From Agromyces agglutinans (lineage in GTDB: Bacteria; Actinomycetota; Actinomycetes; Actinomycetales; Microbacteriaceae), in contig NZ_WJIF01000003.1 of assembly GCF_009647605.1 (NCBI RefSeq), positions 186,001 to 250,000 on the forward strand: a DNA stretch of 64,000 nucleotides, written 5' to 3'. Below, in pieces: positions 16,674-26,733 of this stretch (within the stretch, counting starts at the first letter, position 1; each line of letters opens with the position of its first letter). A program made the position numbers and the translations under genes. The notes under the pieces were generated by a model. The model did not search any database. It was not told the origin of the DNA and saw nothing but the letters and a program-made list of their open reading frames with translations.

Positions 16674-18289
16674 GCACCCTTCCGGCCCTCCTCGGGCAGC
16701 GGCTGCGCCGTGACTGGCTCCAGCTCGTGCTGTGGATCGCGGGCATCGCCGCCCTCGGCGGGGTCGCGGCATCCGCGGTGACCACCACCTTCGGCGACGA
16801 GACCGAGCGCGCGGGCGTGCTCGCGCTGACGGCGACGGCGCCGGCGATCCTGATCTTCCGCGGCACGCCGAACGGGGCGGATGCCGGGCCGTTCGCGTTC
16901 TTCCTCATCTTCGCGTTCCTCGCGCTCATGGCGGGACTGATGAGCACGTTCCTCGCCGTGCGGCACACGCGCGCGGAAGAGGAGCAGGGCCGCGCAGAGC
17001 TGGTCGGGGCGACCCCCGCCGGGCGGGTGCTGCCGACCGTCGCCACGGTGGTGCACGGCGTGCTCGCGAACGCCGTCGTCGGGCTCGCGGTCGCCGGGGC
17101 CTTCATCGCGGGCGGCTTCGAGGTCGCCGGCTCGCTGACGACGGGCGCCGCGACCGCGGCGACCGGCGTCGCCTTCCTCGCGTTCGGGTTGTTCGCGGCC
17201 CAGCTCTTCCGCACCTCGCGCGCCGCCAACACGTGCTCGGTCGCGTTCGTGCTGGGCGCGTACGTCGTTCGCGGCATCGGCGACGCGACGGGCACCTACT
17301 CCGACGACGGGCAGCACGTGACGCCGTCGTGGGTGAGCTGGCTGTCGCCTATCGGCTGGGCCCAGCGCACCGAGGCCTTCGCCGAGGACGACCTCGTGCC
17401 CCTGCTGCTGCCGCTGGGCTTCGCGGTGCTGCTGGTCGGGCTCGTCTTCGCCTTCCAGTCGGTGCGCGACCAGGGCGCGAGCGTGCTGGCCGGGGGTCGC
17501 GGTCGCGCGACCGCCGGGCCGGTGCTCTCGAGCGGCACGGGGCTCGCCTGGGAGCTCAGCCGCGGGGCGATCATCGCGTGGGCGGTGGGTGCGCTCGCGA
17601 CGGGCCTCCTCGCGACCTCGCTGACGCCGCTCATCGACCAGATCGGCACCGAGGTGCCGGCCGTCGCGCAGACGCTCGAGCAGATGAATCCCGGCGGCTC
17701 GCTCGGGCAGGCCCTCACCGCGACGTTCTTCAGCATCGTCGGCATCCTCGCCGCGGCCGCGGCCCTGCAGGTCGTGATCCGGGCGCGGCAGGAGGAGGCG
17801 CACGGCACTGCCGAACTGCTGCTCGCCGTGCCGCTGTCGCGCACGCGCTGGCTGGTGGGCTACCTCGTGATCGGTGCGCTCGCGATCGCCGCGATCCTCG
17901 TCACGGCCGCCCTCGGCGCCGTGATCGGCGCGCAGCGGGCCGACGACCCGGCGCAGGCCGCCGGCGACGCGATCGAGGCGGCGCTCGCCCAGTTCCCCGC
18001 CGCGCTGCTGTTCCTCGCGATCGGGCTGGTGTTGTTCGTGTACCTGCCTCGCCTGACGATCGCCCTCTCGTGGGCCGCGCTCGGGGCGCTCGCGGTGCTC
18101 GGCGTGTTCGGCGACCTGCTCGCACCACCGGAGTGGATGGCGGATCTCTCGCCGTTCACCCACTCCCCCATCCCCATCGGCGACGACATCGACTGGACGG
18201 GCGGATTCTGGATGCTCGGCCTCGCCGCGGCCGGCTCGGTCGTGGCGGTGTGGTCGATGCGCCGCAGGGAGCTGGCCCCGGGCGGCTGA
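16670..18289 (+). CDS. ABC exporter permease (polyketide antibiotic type)
   Basis: Membrane component for the adjacent ATPase, 539 residues with about twelve hydrophobic segments in two similar halves, an arrangement typical of the fused permeases annotated as exporters of polyketide antibiotics. The PIGWAQRTEAF and LLAVPLSRTRWLVGYL segments are recognisable landmarks. It starts ATGA-overlapped with the ATPase. The regulator gene begins 12 nt after its stop. Confidence 0.88.
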   Translation: MSTLPALLGQRLRRDWLQLVLWIAGIAALGGVAASAVTTTFGDETERAGVLALTATAPAILIFRGTPNGADAGPFAFFLIFAFLALMAGLMSTFLAVRHTRAEEEQGRAELVGATPAGRVLPTVATVVHGVLANAVVGLAVAGAFIAGGFEVAGSLTTGAATAATGVAFLAFGLFAAQLFRTSRAANTCSVAFVLGAYVVRGIGDATGTYSDDGQHVTPSWVSWLSPIGWAQRTEAFAEDDLVPLLLPLGFAVLLVGLVFAFQSVRDQGASVLAGGRGRATAGPVLSSGTGLAWELSRGAIIAWAVGALATGLLATSLTPLIDQIGTEVPAVAQTLEQMNPGGSLGQALTATFFSIVGILAAAAALQVVIRARQEEAHGTAELLLAVPLSRTRWLVGYLVIGALAIAAILVTAALGAVIGAQRADDPAQAAGDAIEAALAQFPAALLFLAIGLVLFVYLPRLTIALSWAALGALAVLGVFGDLLAPPEWMADLSPFTHSPIPIGDDIDWTGGFWMLGLAAAGSVVAVWSMRRRELAPGG

Positions 18290-18301
18290 GAGACTGGACG
18301 G

Positions 18302-18802
18302 ATGGCACGCGACGAGCAGAACCTGCGCGCGGCGGTCGAGCAATCGGCCGCCGTGCTCACCGCCGCCGGCTTCCCGAGGATGCCGGCCCGCGTGCTCATG
18401 GCGCTCCTGGTGGCCGACGAGGGCGGGCTCACGGCCTCCGAACTCGCCGAATCCCTCGGGGTGAGCGCCGCCGCGATCTCCGGCGGCGTGCGCTACCTCC
18501 GCTCGCTCGGGATCATCCACCGCATGCCCCAGCCCGGCAGCCGGCGCGAACGGTGGGAGATCTTCGACGACGCCTGGTACACCGCGCTCGCCGGCAAGAA
18601 CTCCGTCTACGGCTCGTTCGCCGACACGGCGGCGCAGGCGCTCGACGCGATCGGCGACCCCGCATCCGCCGGAGCGCGACGCACGCGGGAGATGGTCGAC
18701 TTCTTCCGCTACATCGAAGGCAAGATGCCCGAACTGCTCGCCGATTGGGAGGCGCTGCGCGCCGAGCGCCTCGCGAATCGCGACGGCCGAGCGGGCGACT
18801 GA
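18302..18802 (+). CDS. GbsR/MarR family transcriptional regulator
   Basis: Winged-helix regulator of 166 residues. The HTH (about 35-85) reads LTASELAESLGVSAAAISGGVRYL, followed by a basic wing (PGSRRERW), and the C-terminal helices resemble those of GbsR-type proteins found beside actinobacterial ABC exporters. It is the last gene of the ABC operon, and a GAGACT box 6 nt before its ATG could give a separate leaderless transcript. It probably binds the palindrome before the ATPase gene; this link is an inference. Confidence 0.85.
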   Translation: MARDEQNLRAAVEQSAAVLTAAGFPRMPARVLMALLVADEGGLTASELAESLGVSAAAISGGVRYLRSLGIIHRMPQPGSRRERWEIFDDAWYTALAGKNSVYGSFADTAAQALDAIGDPASAGARRTREMVDFFRYIEGKMPELLADWEALRAERLANRDGRAGD

Positions 18803-18821
18803 AGGACGGTCGCCACGCCGG

Positions 18822-19211
18822 TCACGCGGTGAACATCAAGACGACGGATGCCACGAGCGACGCCGTGCCGACCGCGAGCAGCACGATCGCGACCGTCGTG
18901 AGCACGCGCGTCGCGGGCCCGCGGCGATGGAACCTGAGGTCGTCACCACTCGCGTAGCCGATCGCGTCCTCGTGGTCGGCGACCTCGTCGAGCTCGCCCG
19001 GCTCGACCGCGCGTTCGTGGAGCTCGTCGCCCGCGAACCAGCGCAGGATGGGTTCGCCGTGCTGAGGATGGACGACGACGACCTCGACCTCCTCGCGCCC
19101 GGCGTCGACGAGGCGGGCGATCAGGGCGGCGACGGCCAGCGGCACGCCCAGGCCCAGGCCCACCCAGCTCAGCACCTCCACGGCGAGGGAGAGGATCTCG
19201 GATGCCGGCAC
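18822..19211 (-). CDS. Membrane protein of unknown function (129 residues)
   Basis: Not recognised as a named family. A GTG start at 19211 gives a protein with an N-terminal membrane segment (about 8-32), an acidic cytoplasmic middle rich in Glu, Asp and His, and a second membrane segment at the C-terminus (about 102-126). The reading continues upstream without a stop, but that extension is poor in structure. It converges on the GbsR-like gene and is divergent from the kdp locus. A regulatory role for kdp is possible only by position. Confidence 0.6.
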   Translation of the reverse strand: MPASEILSLAVEVLSWVGLGLGVPLAVAALIARLVDAGREEVEVVVVHPQHGEPILRWFAGDELHERAVEPGELDEVADHEDAIGYASGDDLRFHRRGPATRVLTTVAIVLLAVGTASLVASVVLMFTA

Positions 19212-19415
19212 GTGCTGAGCGTATCCGCACCGCAGGCCCTCCGCCGACCGCGGCCCCGGCCCCGTCAGCGGAGCGTCGGGATGCGGCGAGCGGGCGTTAG
19301 GGATCCGTGAGGACCGGCGCCGGGGCGTCCGCCCGGGTGTTGCATCGCAGGGTGCAGCGAATCGCTGCCCGCCTGCCGCGCTCGCGGCTCGCGCCCCTGT
19401 GAACCTGGAGTCTTC

Positions 19416-19556
19416 GTGCTCGACGTCGTCTACCTCCTCGGCATCTTCGCCGTGTTCTTCCTCATCCATCTCATCGCCAAGGGGGTGGAGCAGATGGGCC
19501 CGCAGGCCCGCGCCTCCGCTCACCGCGACGCGGCGGCTGGAGTGGAGCGGCGATGA
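19416..19556 (+). CDS. Small membrane protein at the head of the kdp operon
   Basis: A 46-residue ORF with a GTG start preceded by GGAG at 5-nt spacing. The first 23 residues form one membrane helix ([17 protein letters not shown]), followed by a charged tail. It overlaps the kdpF start by 4 nt (ATGA), so it is probably translated with the Kdp complex. It is not KdpF itself, which follows. It may be an extra accessory subunit of the K+ pump; no function is known to me. Confidence 0.7.
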   Translation: MLDVVYLLGIFAVFFLIHLIAKGVEQMGPQARASAHRDAAAGVERR

Positions 19557-19642
19557 TGGTGTTCGAACTGATCGCCGCCGCCCTGGGTGTCGCCGCCGTG
19601 GTGTACCTCGTGGTCGCCCTCCTCAAGCCCGAGCGGTTCTGA
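19553..19642 (+). CDS. kdpF: K+-transporting ATPase subunit KdpF
   Basis: A 29-residue single-helix peptide that stabilises the Kdp complex. The C-terminus LLKPERF matches the conserved KdpF end. Its ATG overlaps the preceding small gene, and its stop shares one base with the kdpA ATG (TGATG), so translation is tightly coupled. Confidence 0.92.
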   Translation: MMVFELIAAALGVAAVVYLVVALLKPERF

Positions 19643-21315
19643 TGGACGTGCTCTTCGCCGTCGTGCAGGCGGCCACCCTCGCCCTGATCCTCGCGCTCCT
19701 CTACCGCCCGCTCGGCGACTACCTGGCCCGCGTGTACTCCACGGACCGCGACTGGAAGGTCGAGCGCGGGCTCTACCGCCTGATCGGCGTGGACCCGCGC
19801 ACCGAGCAGTCGTGGCCCGCGTACCTGCGCGGGGTGCTCGCGTTCTCGGCGGTCGGGGTCCTCCTCGTCTACGTGCTCCAGCGCGCCCAGACGGTGCTGC
19901 CCTACTCGCTGGGCCTTCCGCCGGTGCCCGAGGGCCTCTCGTTCAACACGGCCGTGTCGTTCGTGACGAACACGAACTGGCAGTCGTACTCCCCCGAGCT
20001 CACGATGGGCTACACCGTGCAGCTCGCGGGCCTCGCCGTGCAGAACTTCGTCTCCGCCGCCGTCGGCATCGCCGTGACGATCGCCCTCGTCCGCGGATTC
20101 GCGCGCCGCGGGTCGGGAACGATCGGCAACTTCTGGGTCGACCTGTTCCGGGGCTCGTTCCGTCTGCTGCTGCCGCTGTCGGTGATCGGGGCGATCGTGC
20201 TGGTCGTCGGCGGCGTCATCCAGAATTTCAACGGCTTCACCGAGGTCACGACGCTCGCGGGCGGCACGCAGCACCTGCCCGGCGGCCCGGTCGCCTCGCA
20301 GGAGGTCGTCAAGCTGCTCGGCACGAACGGCGGCGGCTTCTTCAACGTGAACTCCGCGCACCCCTTCGAGAACCCGACGGCATGGACGAGCCTGTTCCAG
20401 AACGTGCTGATGCTCGCGATCCCCTTCGCCCTGCCCCGCACGTTCGGCACGATGGTCGGCTCGAACCGGCAGGGCACTGCGATCCTGGCGGTCATGGCGA
20501 CGCTCTTCGTCGTCTCGCTCACGGCGCTCACCGCGCTCGAGGCGTCCGGCAGCGGCACCGCGCCCGAACTCGCGGGCGGCGCGATGGAGGGCAAGGAGCA
20601 GCGCTTCGGCATCTTCGCCTCGACGCTGTTCGGCTCGACGTCGACGCTCACCTCGACGGGCGCCGTCAACTCGATGCACGACTCGTACACGGCGCTCGGC
20701 GGCATGCTGCCGATGCTCAACATGATGCTCGGCGAGGTCGCCCCGGGCGGCGTCGGCTCGGGCCTCTACGGCATGCTCGTGCTCGCGGTCATCGCCGTGT
20801 TCATCGCGGGCCTGCTCGTCGGCCGCACGCCCGAGTACCTCGGCAAGCGCATCGGCCCGCGTGAGATCAAGCTCGCGAGCCTGTACATCCTGGTGACCCC
20901 GGTGCTCGTGCTCGCCGGCACGGCGCTCAGCTTCGCGATCCCGGGCGTGCGCGAGGACGTCGAGTCCACGTCGATCTGGAATCCGGGCGTCCACGGCATG
21001 AGCGAGGTGCTCTACGCCTTCACGAGCGCGTCGAACAACAACGGCTCGGCGTTCGCGGGCCTCACGGCGAACACGCCATGGTTCAATACCGCGCTCGGCG
21101 TGGCGATGCTGCTCGGCCGGTTCATCCCGATCGTGCTCGTGCTCGCGCTCGCCGGGAGCCTCGCCGCGCAGGACAAGGTGCCCGCGACGGCCGGCACCCT
21201 GCCGACGCACCGCCCCCAGTTCGTCGGCCTCCTCGTCGGCGTGACGGTCCTCGTCACCGCCCTCACCTATTTCCCCGTTCTCACGCTGGGTCCCCTGGCG
21301 GAAGGGTTGAGCTGA
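19642..21315 (+). CDS. kdpA: K+-transporting ATPase subunit KdpA
   Basis: K+ selectivity and translocation subunit of the high-affinity Kdp pump, 557 residues with about ten membrane helices. Filter-type segments are visible ([41 protein letters not shown] and [14 protein letters not shown]), corresponding to the four pseudo-repeats of the K+ pore. The ATG at 19642 overlaps kdpF by one base; the open frame upstream is the shadow of the small genes. kdpB follows after 3 nt. Confidence 0.96.
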   Translation: MDVLFAVVQAATLALILALLYRPLGDYLARVYSTDRDWKVERGLYRLIGVDPRTEQSWPAYLRGVLAFSAVGVLLVYVLQRAQTVLPYSLGLPPVPEGLSFNTAVSFVTNTNWQSYSPELTMGYTVQLAGLAVQNFVSAAVGIAVTIALVRGFARRGSGTIGNFWVDLFRGSFRLLLPLSVIGAIVLVVGGVIQNFNGFTEVTTLAGGTQHLPGGPVASQEVVKLLGTNGGGFFNVNSAHPFENPTAWTSLFQNVLMLAIPFALPRTFGTMVGSNRQGTAILAVMATLFVVSLTALTALEASGSGTAPELAGGAMEGKEQRFGIFASTLFGSTSTLTSTGAVNSMHDSYTALGGMLPMLNMMLGEVAPGGVGSGLYGMLVLAVIAVFIAGLLVGRTPEYLGKRIGPREIKLASLYILVTPVLVLAGTALSFAIPGVREDVESTSIWNPGVHGMSEVLYAFTSASNNNGSAFAGLTANTPWFNTALGVAMLLGRFIPIVLVLALAGSLAAQDKVPATAGTLPTHRPQFVGLLVGVTVLVTALTYFPVLTLGPLAEGLS

Positions 21316-21318
21316 TCC

Positions 21319-23589
21319 ATGTCCACCATCACTCCCACGACTCATGCGGGCGCGCCCGGCGCCTCCGGCTCATCCCGCGCTTCGGGCGCGCCGGACTCGC
21401 CGCCTGACGAGCACGAGCGCCGGCCGCACCGGCATCCGAAGCCGAGGGCCCCATTCGGCCCGCGCCAGCTGGTCGCGGCGCTGCCCGGGGCGCTGCGCAA
21501 GCTCGACCCGCGCCAGATGTGGCGCAACCCCGTCATGTTCATCGTCGAGGTCGGCGCCGCGCTCACGACGGTGATCGCGATCGCCGAGCCCTTCCTCGGC
21601 GGCCCGGCGTCGTCGGGCGGGTCGGCCGTGCCGTTCGGCTTCACGTGGGCGATCGCCGGCTGGCTCTGCCTCACGGTGATCTTCGCGAACCTCGCCGAGT
21701 CGGTCGCCGAGGGCCGCGGCAAGGCGCAGGCCGACACGCTGCGGCAGACGCGCACGTCGACGGTCGCGCACGTGGTGCGCAACTACGACGGCGCAGCCGA
21801 TCCCGGTGCGGCGCACGCGGCGACGACGGATGCCTCCTCGGCCGACCTGCTGCTCGGCGACGTGGTCGTCGTGTCGGCCGGCGAGCTGATCCCGGGCGAC
21901 GGCGACATCGTGCACGGCATCGCCTCGGTCGACGAGTCGGCCATCACCGGCGAGTCGGCCCCGGTCGTGCGCGAGTCGGGCGGCGACCGCAGCGCGGTGA
22001 CCGGCGGCACGCGCGTACTGAGCGACCGCATCGTGGTGCGCATCACCTCGAAGCCCGGCGAGACCTTCGTCGACCGCATGATCGCGCTCGTCGAGGGCGC
22101 GGCCCGGCAGAAGACGCCGAACGAGATCGCGCTGAACATCCTGCTCGCGAGCCTGTCGATCGTGTTCGTCGTGGTCGTCCTGACGCTGAACCCCATCGCG
22201 TCGTACGCGGCGTCGCCGGCGAGCATCCCGGTGCTCATCGCCCTGCTCGTGTGCCTCATCCCGACGACCATCGGCGGCCTGCTCTCGGCGATCGGCATCG
22301 CCGGCATGGACCGGCTCGTGCAGCAGAACGTGCTCGCGATGTCGGGCCGCGCGGTCGAGGCCGCGGGCGACGTGACGACCCTGCTGCTCGACAAGACCGG
22401 CACCATCACCTACGGCAACCGCCGCGCGAGCGCGTTCGTGCCGCTGCCCGGCGTCGAGGAGCGCGAGCTCGTCCGGGCGGCCGCGCTCGCCTCGCTCGCC
22501 GATCCGACGCCCGAGGGCGCCTCGATCGTCGAGCTTGCCGCGGCGCGGGGCATGGCGTTCGGCGCAGCCGACGGTGCCGGTGCGGCCGGTGCGGCCGATG
22601 CGGCCGGTGCCGAGCCCGCGCCCGCGGGCGTGGCCGTGCCGTTCACCGCGCAGACGCGCATGTCGGGCCTCGACCTGGCCGACGGCACGGTCGTCCGCAA
22701 GGGCGCCGGTTCGGCGGTCACGGCGTGGGTCGAGGAGTCGGGCCGCATCCCGTCGAGCGTCTTCGACGAGCTGCAGGAGCGCGTCGACACGATCTCCGAC
22801 GGAGGCGGCACGCCGCTCGTGGTCGCGGTGCGCGACGCAGCGGGCGACGCGCGCGTGCTCGGCGTCGTCCACCTGAAGGATGTCGTCAAGGACGGCCTGT
22901 CCGACCGGTTCGCCGAGCTTCGCTCGATGGGCATCCGCGCCGTCATGATCACGGGCGACAATCCCCGCACCGCGAAGGCGATCGCCGCAGAGGCGGGCGT
23001 CGACGACTACCTGGCCGAGGCCACGCCAGAGGACAAGCTCGCGCTGATCAAGCGAGAGCAGGAGGGCGGCAACCTCGTCGCGATGACCGGCGACGGCACG
23101 AACGACGCGCCCGCCCTCGCGCAGGCCGACGTGGGCGTGGCCATGAACACGGGCACGTCGGCCGCGAAGGAGGCCGGCAACATGGTCGACCTCGACAGCG
23201 ACCCGACCAAGCTCATCGACATCGTGCGCATCGGCAAGCAGCTGCTCATCACGCGCGGCGCGCTCACGACCTTCTCGATCGCCAACGACGTCGCGAAGTA
23301 CTTCGCGATCATCCCGGCGATGTTCGCGGGCGTCTTCCCGGGCCTCGCGGTGCTGAACGTGATGCAGCTGAGCTCGCCCGCCTCGGCGGTGCTCTCGGCG
23401 ATCATCTTCAACGCGATCGTCATCGTGGTGCTGATCCCGCTCGCCCTGCGGGGCGTGAAGTACCGGCCGCTCGGCGCCTCCGCCGTGCTGGGCCGCAATC
23501 TCCTCGTGTACGGCCTCGGCGGCATCATCACCCCGTTCATCGGGATCAAGCTGATCGACCTCGTCGTCGGCCTGCTGCCCGGCTTCTGA
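21319..23589 (+). CDS. kdpB: K+-transporting ATPase ATP-binding subunit KdpB
   Basis: P-type ATPase subunit energising K+ uptake, 756 residues. It shows the phosphorylation motif DKTGT with Asp358, the actuator TGES loop ([10 protein letters not shown]), the hinge [20 protein letters not shown] and about seven membrane helices. The nucleotide-binding domain carries an unusual Gly/Ala/Asp-rich run (about residues 415-437) encoded by short imperfect repeats of GTGCGGCCG. The first 45 residues are Pro/Gly/Ser-rich. It sits between kdpA and kdpC. Confidence 0.96.
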   Translation: MSTITPTTHAGAPGASGSSRASGAPDSPPDEHERRPHRHPKPRAPFGPRQLVAALPGALRKLDPRQMWRNPVMFIVEVGAALTTVIAIAEPFLGGPASSGGSAVPFGFTWAIAGWLCLTVIFANLAESVAEGRGKAQADTLRQTRTSTVAHVVRNYDGAADPGAAHAATTDASSADLLLGDVVVVSAGELIPGDGDIVHGIASVDESAITGESAPVVRESGGDRSAVTGGTRVLSDRIVVRITSKPGETFVDRMIALVEGAARQKTPNEIALNILLASLSIVFVVVVLTLNPIASYAASPASIPVLIALLVCLIPTTIGGLLSAIGIAGMDRLVQQNVLAMSGRAVEAAGDVTTLLLDKTGTITYGNRRASAFVPLPGVEERELVRAAALASLADPTPEGASIVELAAARGMAFGAADGAGAAGAADAAGAEPAPAGVAVPFTAQTRMSGLDLADGTVVRKGAGSAVTAWVEESGRIPSSVFDELQERVDTISDGGGTPLVVAVRDAAGDARVLGVVHLKDVVKDGLSDRFAELRSMGIRAVMITGDNPRTAKAIAAEAGVDDYLAEATPEDKLALIKREQEGGNLVAMTGDGTNDAPALAQADVGVAMNTGTSAAKEAGNMVDLDSDPTKLIDIVRIGKQLLITRGALTTFSIANDVAKYFAIIPAMFAGVFPGLAVLNVMQLSSPASAVLSAIIFNAIVIVVLIPLALRGVKYRPLGASAVLGRNLLVYGLGGIITPFIGIKLIDLVVGLLPGF

Positions 23590-23612
23590 ACCCTCGAAAG
23601 GAAACCAATCCC

Positions 23613-24239
23613 ATGAGCACCACGCGCACCACGGTCCGCACCCACTGGGTCGCGCTCCGCGCCCTGCTCGTCCTCACGGCCGTGCTCGGCCTCGCCTACC
23701 CGCTCGTCATCACGCTGGCCGGTCAGGTCGCCCTGCCGGCACAGGCCAACGGCTCGCTCGTGCGCGACACCGACGGCGACGTGATCGGCTCGACGCTCAT
23801 CGGCCAGTCGTTCACCGACGCCGACGGCGCGCCGCTGCCCGAGTGGTTCCAGTCACGCCCCTCGGCCGCCGGCGACGGCTACGACGCCGGAGCGTCCAGC
23901 GGCAGCAACCTCGGCCCCGAGAACGCCGACCTCGTCGCGGCGATCGCGGAGCGGAAGGCGCAGGTCGCCGAGTCCGACGGCGTCGACGAGGCGGATGTCC
24001 CGGCCGACGCGGTGACCGCTTCCGGGTCGGGCCTCGACCCCCACATCAGTCCCGACTACGCCCGGGTGCAGGTCGACCGCGTCGCCGAGGCCCGTGGGCT
24101 GCCCGTCGCCGACGTGCTGGCGCTCGTCGAGGAGCACGTCGCGCCGCGCGACCTCGGCTTCCTCGGCGAGCCGACGGTGAACGTGCTCGAGCTGAACCTC
24201 GCGCTCGCGACGCTCGACGGCGCCGGGGTGGGAGACTGA
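23613..24239 (+). CDS. kdpC: K+-transporting ATPase subunit KdpC
   Basis: Accessory subunit of the Kdp complex, 208 residues. One N-terminal membrane helix (about 15-38) is followed by an extracytoplasmic domain with the family landmarks GSTLIGQSF, YFQSRPSA-like FQSRPSA, SGSNLGPENADL, GSGLDPHISP and VNVLELNLAL. The ATG is preceded by AAAGGA. It follows kdpB by 23 nt and precedes kdpD by 4 nt. Confidence 0.95.
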   Translation: MSTTRTTVRTHWVALRALLVLTAVLGLAYPLVITLAGQVALPAQANGSLVRDTDGDVIGSTLIGQSFTDADGAPLPEWFQSRPSAAGDGYDAGASSGSNLGPENADLVAAIAERKAQVAESDGVDEADVPADAVTASGSGLDPHISPDYARVQVDRVAEARGLPVADVLALVEEHVAPRDLGFLGEPTVNVLELNLALATLDGAGVGD

Positions 24240-24243
24240 CGAC

Positions 24244-26733
24244 ATGAGACGCGGGCGGTTGCGGGTGCTCCTCGGTGCCGCGCCGGGCGTCGGCAAGACG
24301 TACACCATGCTCGAGGAGGGCCGGCGGCTGCTCGGCGAGGGCCGCGACGTCGTCGTGGCCTTCGTCGAGACGCACGGGCGTGCGGCCACCGCGGCGATGG
24401 TCGAGGGCCTCGAGGTGGTGCCCCGGCGCACCGCCGACCACCGCGGGCTCGCGCTCGAGGAGCTCGACCTCGACGCCGTGCTCGAGCGGCGCCCCGAGGT
24501 CGCGCTCGTCGACGAACTCGCCCATACGAACGCGCCCGGTTCGAGGCATCCGAAGCGCTGGCAGGACGTCGAGGACCTGCTGGCCGCGGGCATCGACGTC
24601 ATCTCGACCGTGAACACGCAGCACATCGAGTCGCTCGCCGACGTGGTGCTCGAGATCACGGGCGCGCGCCAGCGCGAGACCGTGCCCGACGCGATACTGC
24701 GGGCCGCCGACCAGGTCGAGGTCGTCGACCTCGACCCGCAGGCGCTGCGCGACCGGCTCGCGAACGGCCTCGTCTACCCGGCCGAGCGCATCGACGCCGC
24801 CCTCTCGAACTACTTCCGGCTGGGCAACCTGACGGCGCTTCGCGAACTCGCCCTGCTGTGGCTGGCCGACGAGGTCGACCAGGCGCTCAAGGCCTATCGC
24901 GCGGAGCACGGCATCTCGGGCCGGTGGGAGGCCCGCGAGCGCGTGGTCGTGGCCCTCACCGGCGGGCCGGAGGGCGAGACCCTCCTGCGCCGTGGCGCCA
25001 GGATCGCGGCGCGATCGTCTGGCGGCGAGCTCATCGCCGTGCACGTGACCAATCCCGACGGCCTGCGGGCGCGGCATCCCGACGCCCTCGACCATCAGCG
25101 CACGCTGGTCGAGCAGCTGGGCGGCACGTTCCACCAGGTGGTCGGCGAAGACGTGCCGCGTGCGCTCGTCGCGTTCGCCAGGGCATCGGATGCCACGCAG
25201 CTCGTGCTCGGCATCAGCCGCCGGTCGCGACTCGCGGCCGCGTTCACGGGCCCGGGCATCGGCGCGACCGTCATCCGCGAGTCGGGCGACATCGACGTGC
25301 ACATGGTGACCCACGCCGCCGCCGCCGGCAGCACGTTCTCGCTGCCGAGGCTCGGCGGTGCGCTCTCCGCCCGCCGGGTCGTCGCGGGCTTCGTGATCGC
25401 GCTCGTAGGCGGTCCGCTGCTGAGCTGGCTGCTCGTCGCCCTGCACGCCGGGGAGTCGCTGGCGAGCGAGGTGCTGAGCTACCAGCTCCTCGTCATCGTC
25501 GTCGCGCTCGTCGGCGGCGTCTGGCCCGCGCTCCTGACCGCCGTGCTCTCGGGCCTGACCCTGAACTTCCTGTTCGTCGATCCGACGCTCACGCTCACGA
25601 TCGCAGAGCCCGGCAACCTCGTCGCGCTCGTGCTCTACGTCGTGAGCGCCGTGCTCGTGAGCACCCTCGTGGACCGCGCCGCCCGCCGCACTCGGGCCGC
25701 GCAGCGGGCCGCCGCCGAATCGCAGCTGCTCGCGACGGTCGCGGGCTCGGTGCTGCGCGGCGACGACGCGATGCAGGCCATGGTGACGCAGACCCGCGAG
25801 GCGTTCGGACTGACCGGCGTGCGACTGCTGGTCGACGGCGAGGTGCGCGCGGCCGACGGCGAGCCCTCGCCCGACGACCGGGTCACCGCCGTGCCAACCG
25901 GCCCGCGCGGTGCGCTCGAACTGCACGGCCCCGACCTCGCGGCATCCGAACGCCGCCTGCTGCAGGTGATCGCGACCCGACTGGATGCCGCGATCGAACA
26001 CGGTGCGCTCACGAACGCGGCCGCCGCCGCGGGCGAGCTCGCGGCGGCCGACCGCGTGCGTTCGGCGCTGCTCGCCGCCGTCGGGCACGACCTCCGCCGG
26101 CCCCTCACGAGCGCGACGGCGGCCGTGAGCGCACTGCGTTCGCCCGACCTCGACCTGGCCGTCGGCGAGCGTCGCGAGCTCCTGGATGCCGCGGCCGAGA
26201 GCCTCGACGCGCTCGCGGCACTCGTCACGAACCTGCTCGACGTGAGCCGGGTGCAGGCGGGGGCGCTCGGCGTGACGCTCGCGCCGGTCGACCTCGCGGA
26301 TGTCGTGCTGCCCGCGCTCGACGAGCTGGAGCTCGGGCCCGGCGACGTCGAGCTCGACCTCGCCGACGACGTCCGCCCGGTGCTCGGCGACGCGGTGCTG
26401 CTCCAGCGCGTGGTGGTGAACCTGCTCGCGAACGCGGTGCGCCACTCGCCCACGGGCGAGCGGGTGCGGATCGCGGCGAGCAGCTTCCGCGACCGAACCG
26501 AGCTGCGCGTCGTCGACCGCGGGCCGGGCATCCCGCCCGAACGGCGCGACGACGTGTTCACGCCGTTCCAGCGGCTCGGCGACACCGACAACGAGACGGG
26601 CCTCGGGCTCGGGCTGGCGCTCGCGAAGGGCTTCGTCGAGGGCATGGGCGGCACCCTCGAACCCGACGACACCCCCGGGGGCGGGCTGACCATGGTCGTC
26701 GCGCTGCCGACCGCCGAGGAGGGCGCCCGATGA
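24244..26733 (+). CDS. kdpD: Osmosensitive K+ channel sensor histidine kinase KdpD
   Basis: Sensor kinase for kdp expression, 829 residues. Order: KdpD N-terminal ATPase-like domain with GAAPGVGKTYTML (about 10-22), Usp domain (about 235-355), four membrane helices (about 380-480), GAF-like linker, HisKA with the phospho-acceptor His615 in GHDLRRPL, and HATPase with NLLANAVRHSP and GLGLGLALAKG. It is translationally coupled to kdpE by a 4-nt overlap. It is expected to respond to low K+, and the Usp domain may bind c-di-AMP as in other KdpD proteins. Confidence 0.95.
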   Translation: MRRGRLRVLLGAAPGVGKTYTMLEEGRRLLGEGRDVVVAFVETHGRAATAAMVEGLEVVPRRTADHRGLALEELDLDAVLERRPEVALVDELAHTNAPGSRHPKRWQDVEDLLAAGIDVISTVNTQHIESLADVVLEITGARQRETVPDAILRAADQVEVVDLDPQALRDRLANGLVYPAERIDAALSNYFRLGNLTALRELALLWLADEVDQALKAYRAEHGISGRWEARERVVVALTGGPEGETLLRRGARIAARSSGGELIAVHVTNPDGLRARHPDALDHQRTLVEQLGGTFHQVVGEDVPRALVAFARASDATQLVLGISRRSRLAAAFTGPGIGATVIRESGDIDVHMVTHAAAAGSTFSLPRLGGALSARRVVAGFVIALVGGPLLSWLLVALHAGESLASEVLSYQLLVIVVALVGGVWPALLTAVLSGLTLNFLFVDPTLTLTIAEPGNLVALVLYVVSAVLVSTLVDRAARRTRAAQRAAAESQLLATVAGSVLRGDDAMQAMVTQTREAFGLTGVRLLVDGEVRAADGEPSPDDRVTAVPTGPRGALELHGPDLAASERRLLQVIATRLDAAIEHGALTNAAAAAGELAAADRVRSALLAAVGHDLRRPLTSATAAVSALRSPDLDLAVGERRELLDAAAESLDALAALVTNLLDVSRVQAGALGVTLAPVDLADVVLPALDELELGPGDVELDLADDVRPVLGDAVLLQRVVVNLLANAVRHSPTGERVRIAASSFRDRTELRVVDRGPGIPPERRDDVFTPFQRLGDTDNETGLGLGLALAKGFVEGMGGTLEPDDTPGGGLTMVVALPTAEEGAR

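Noticed and set aside
19212..19415. Riboswitch (for example c-di-AMP type) in the kdp leader
   Set aside because: The 204-bp leader is GC-rich with several hairpins, but I could not match any riboswitch core with confidence. A covariance-model search would decide.
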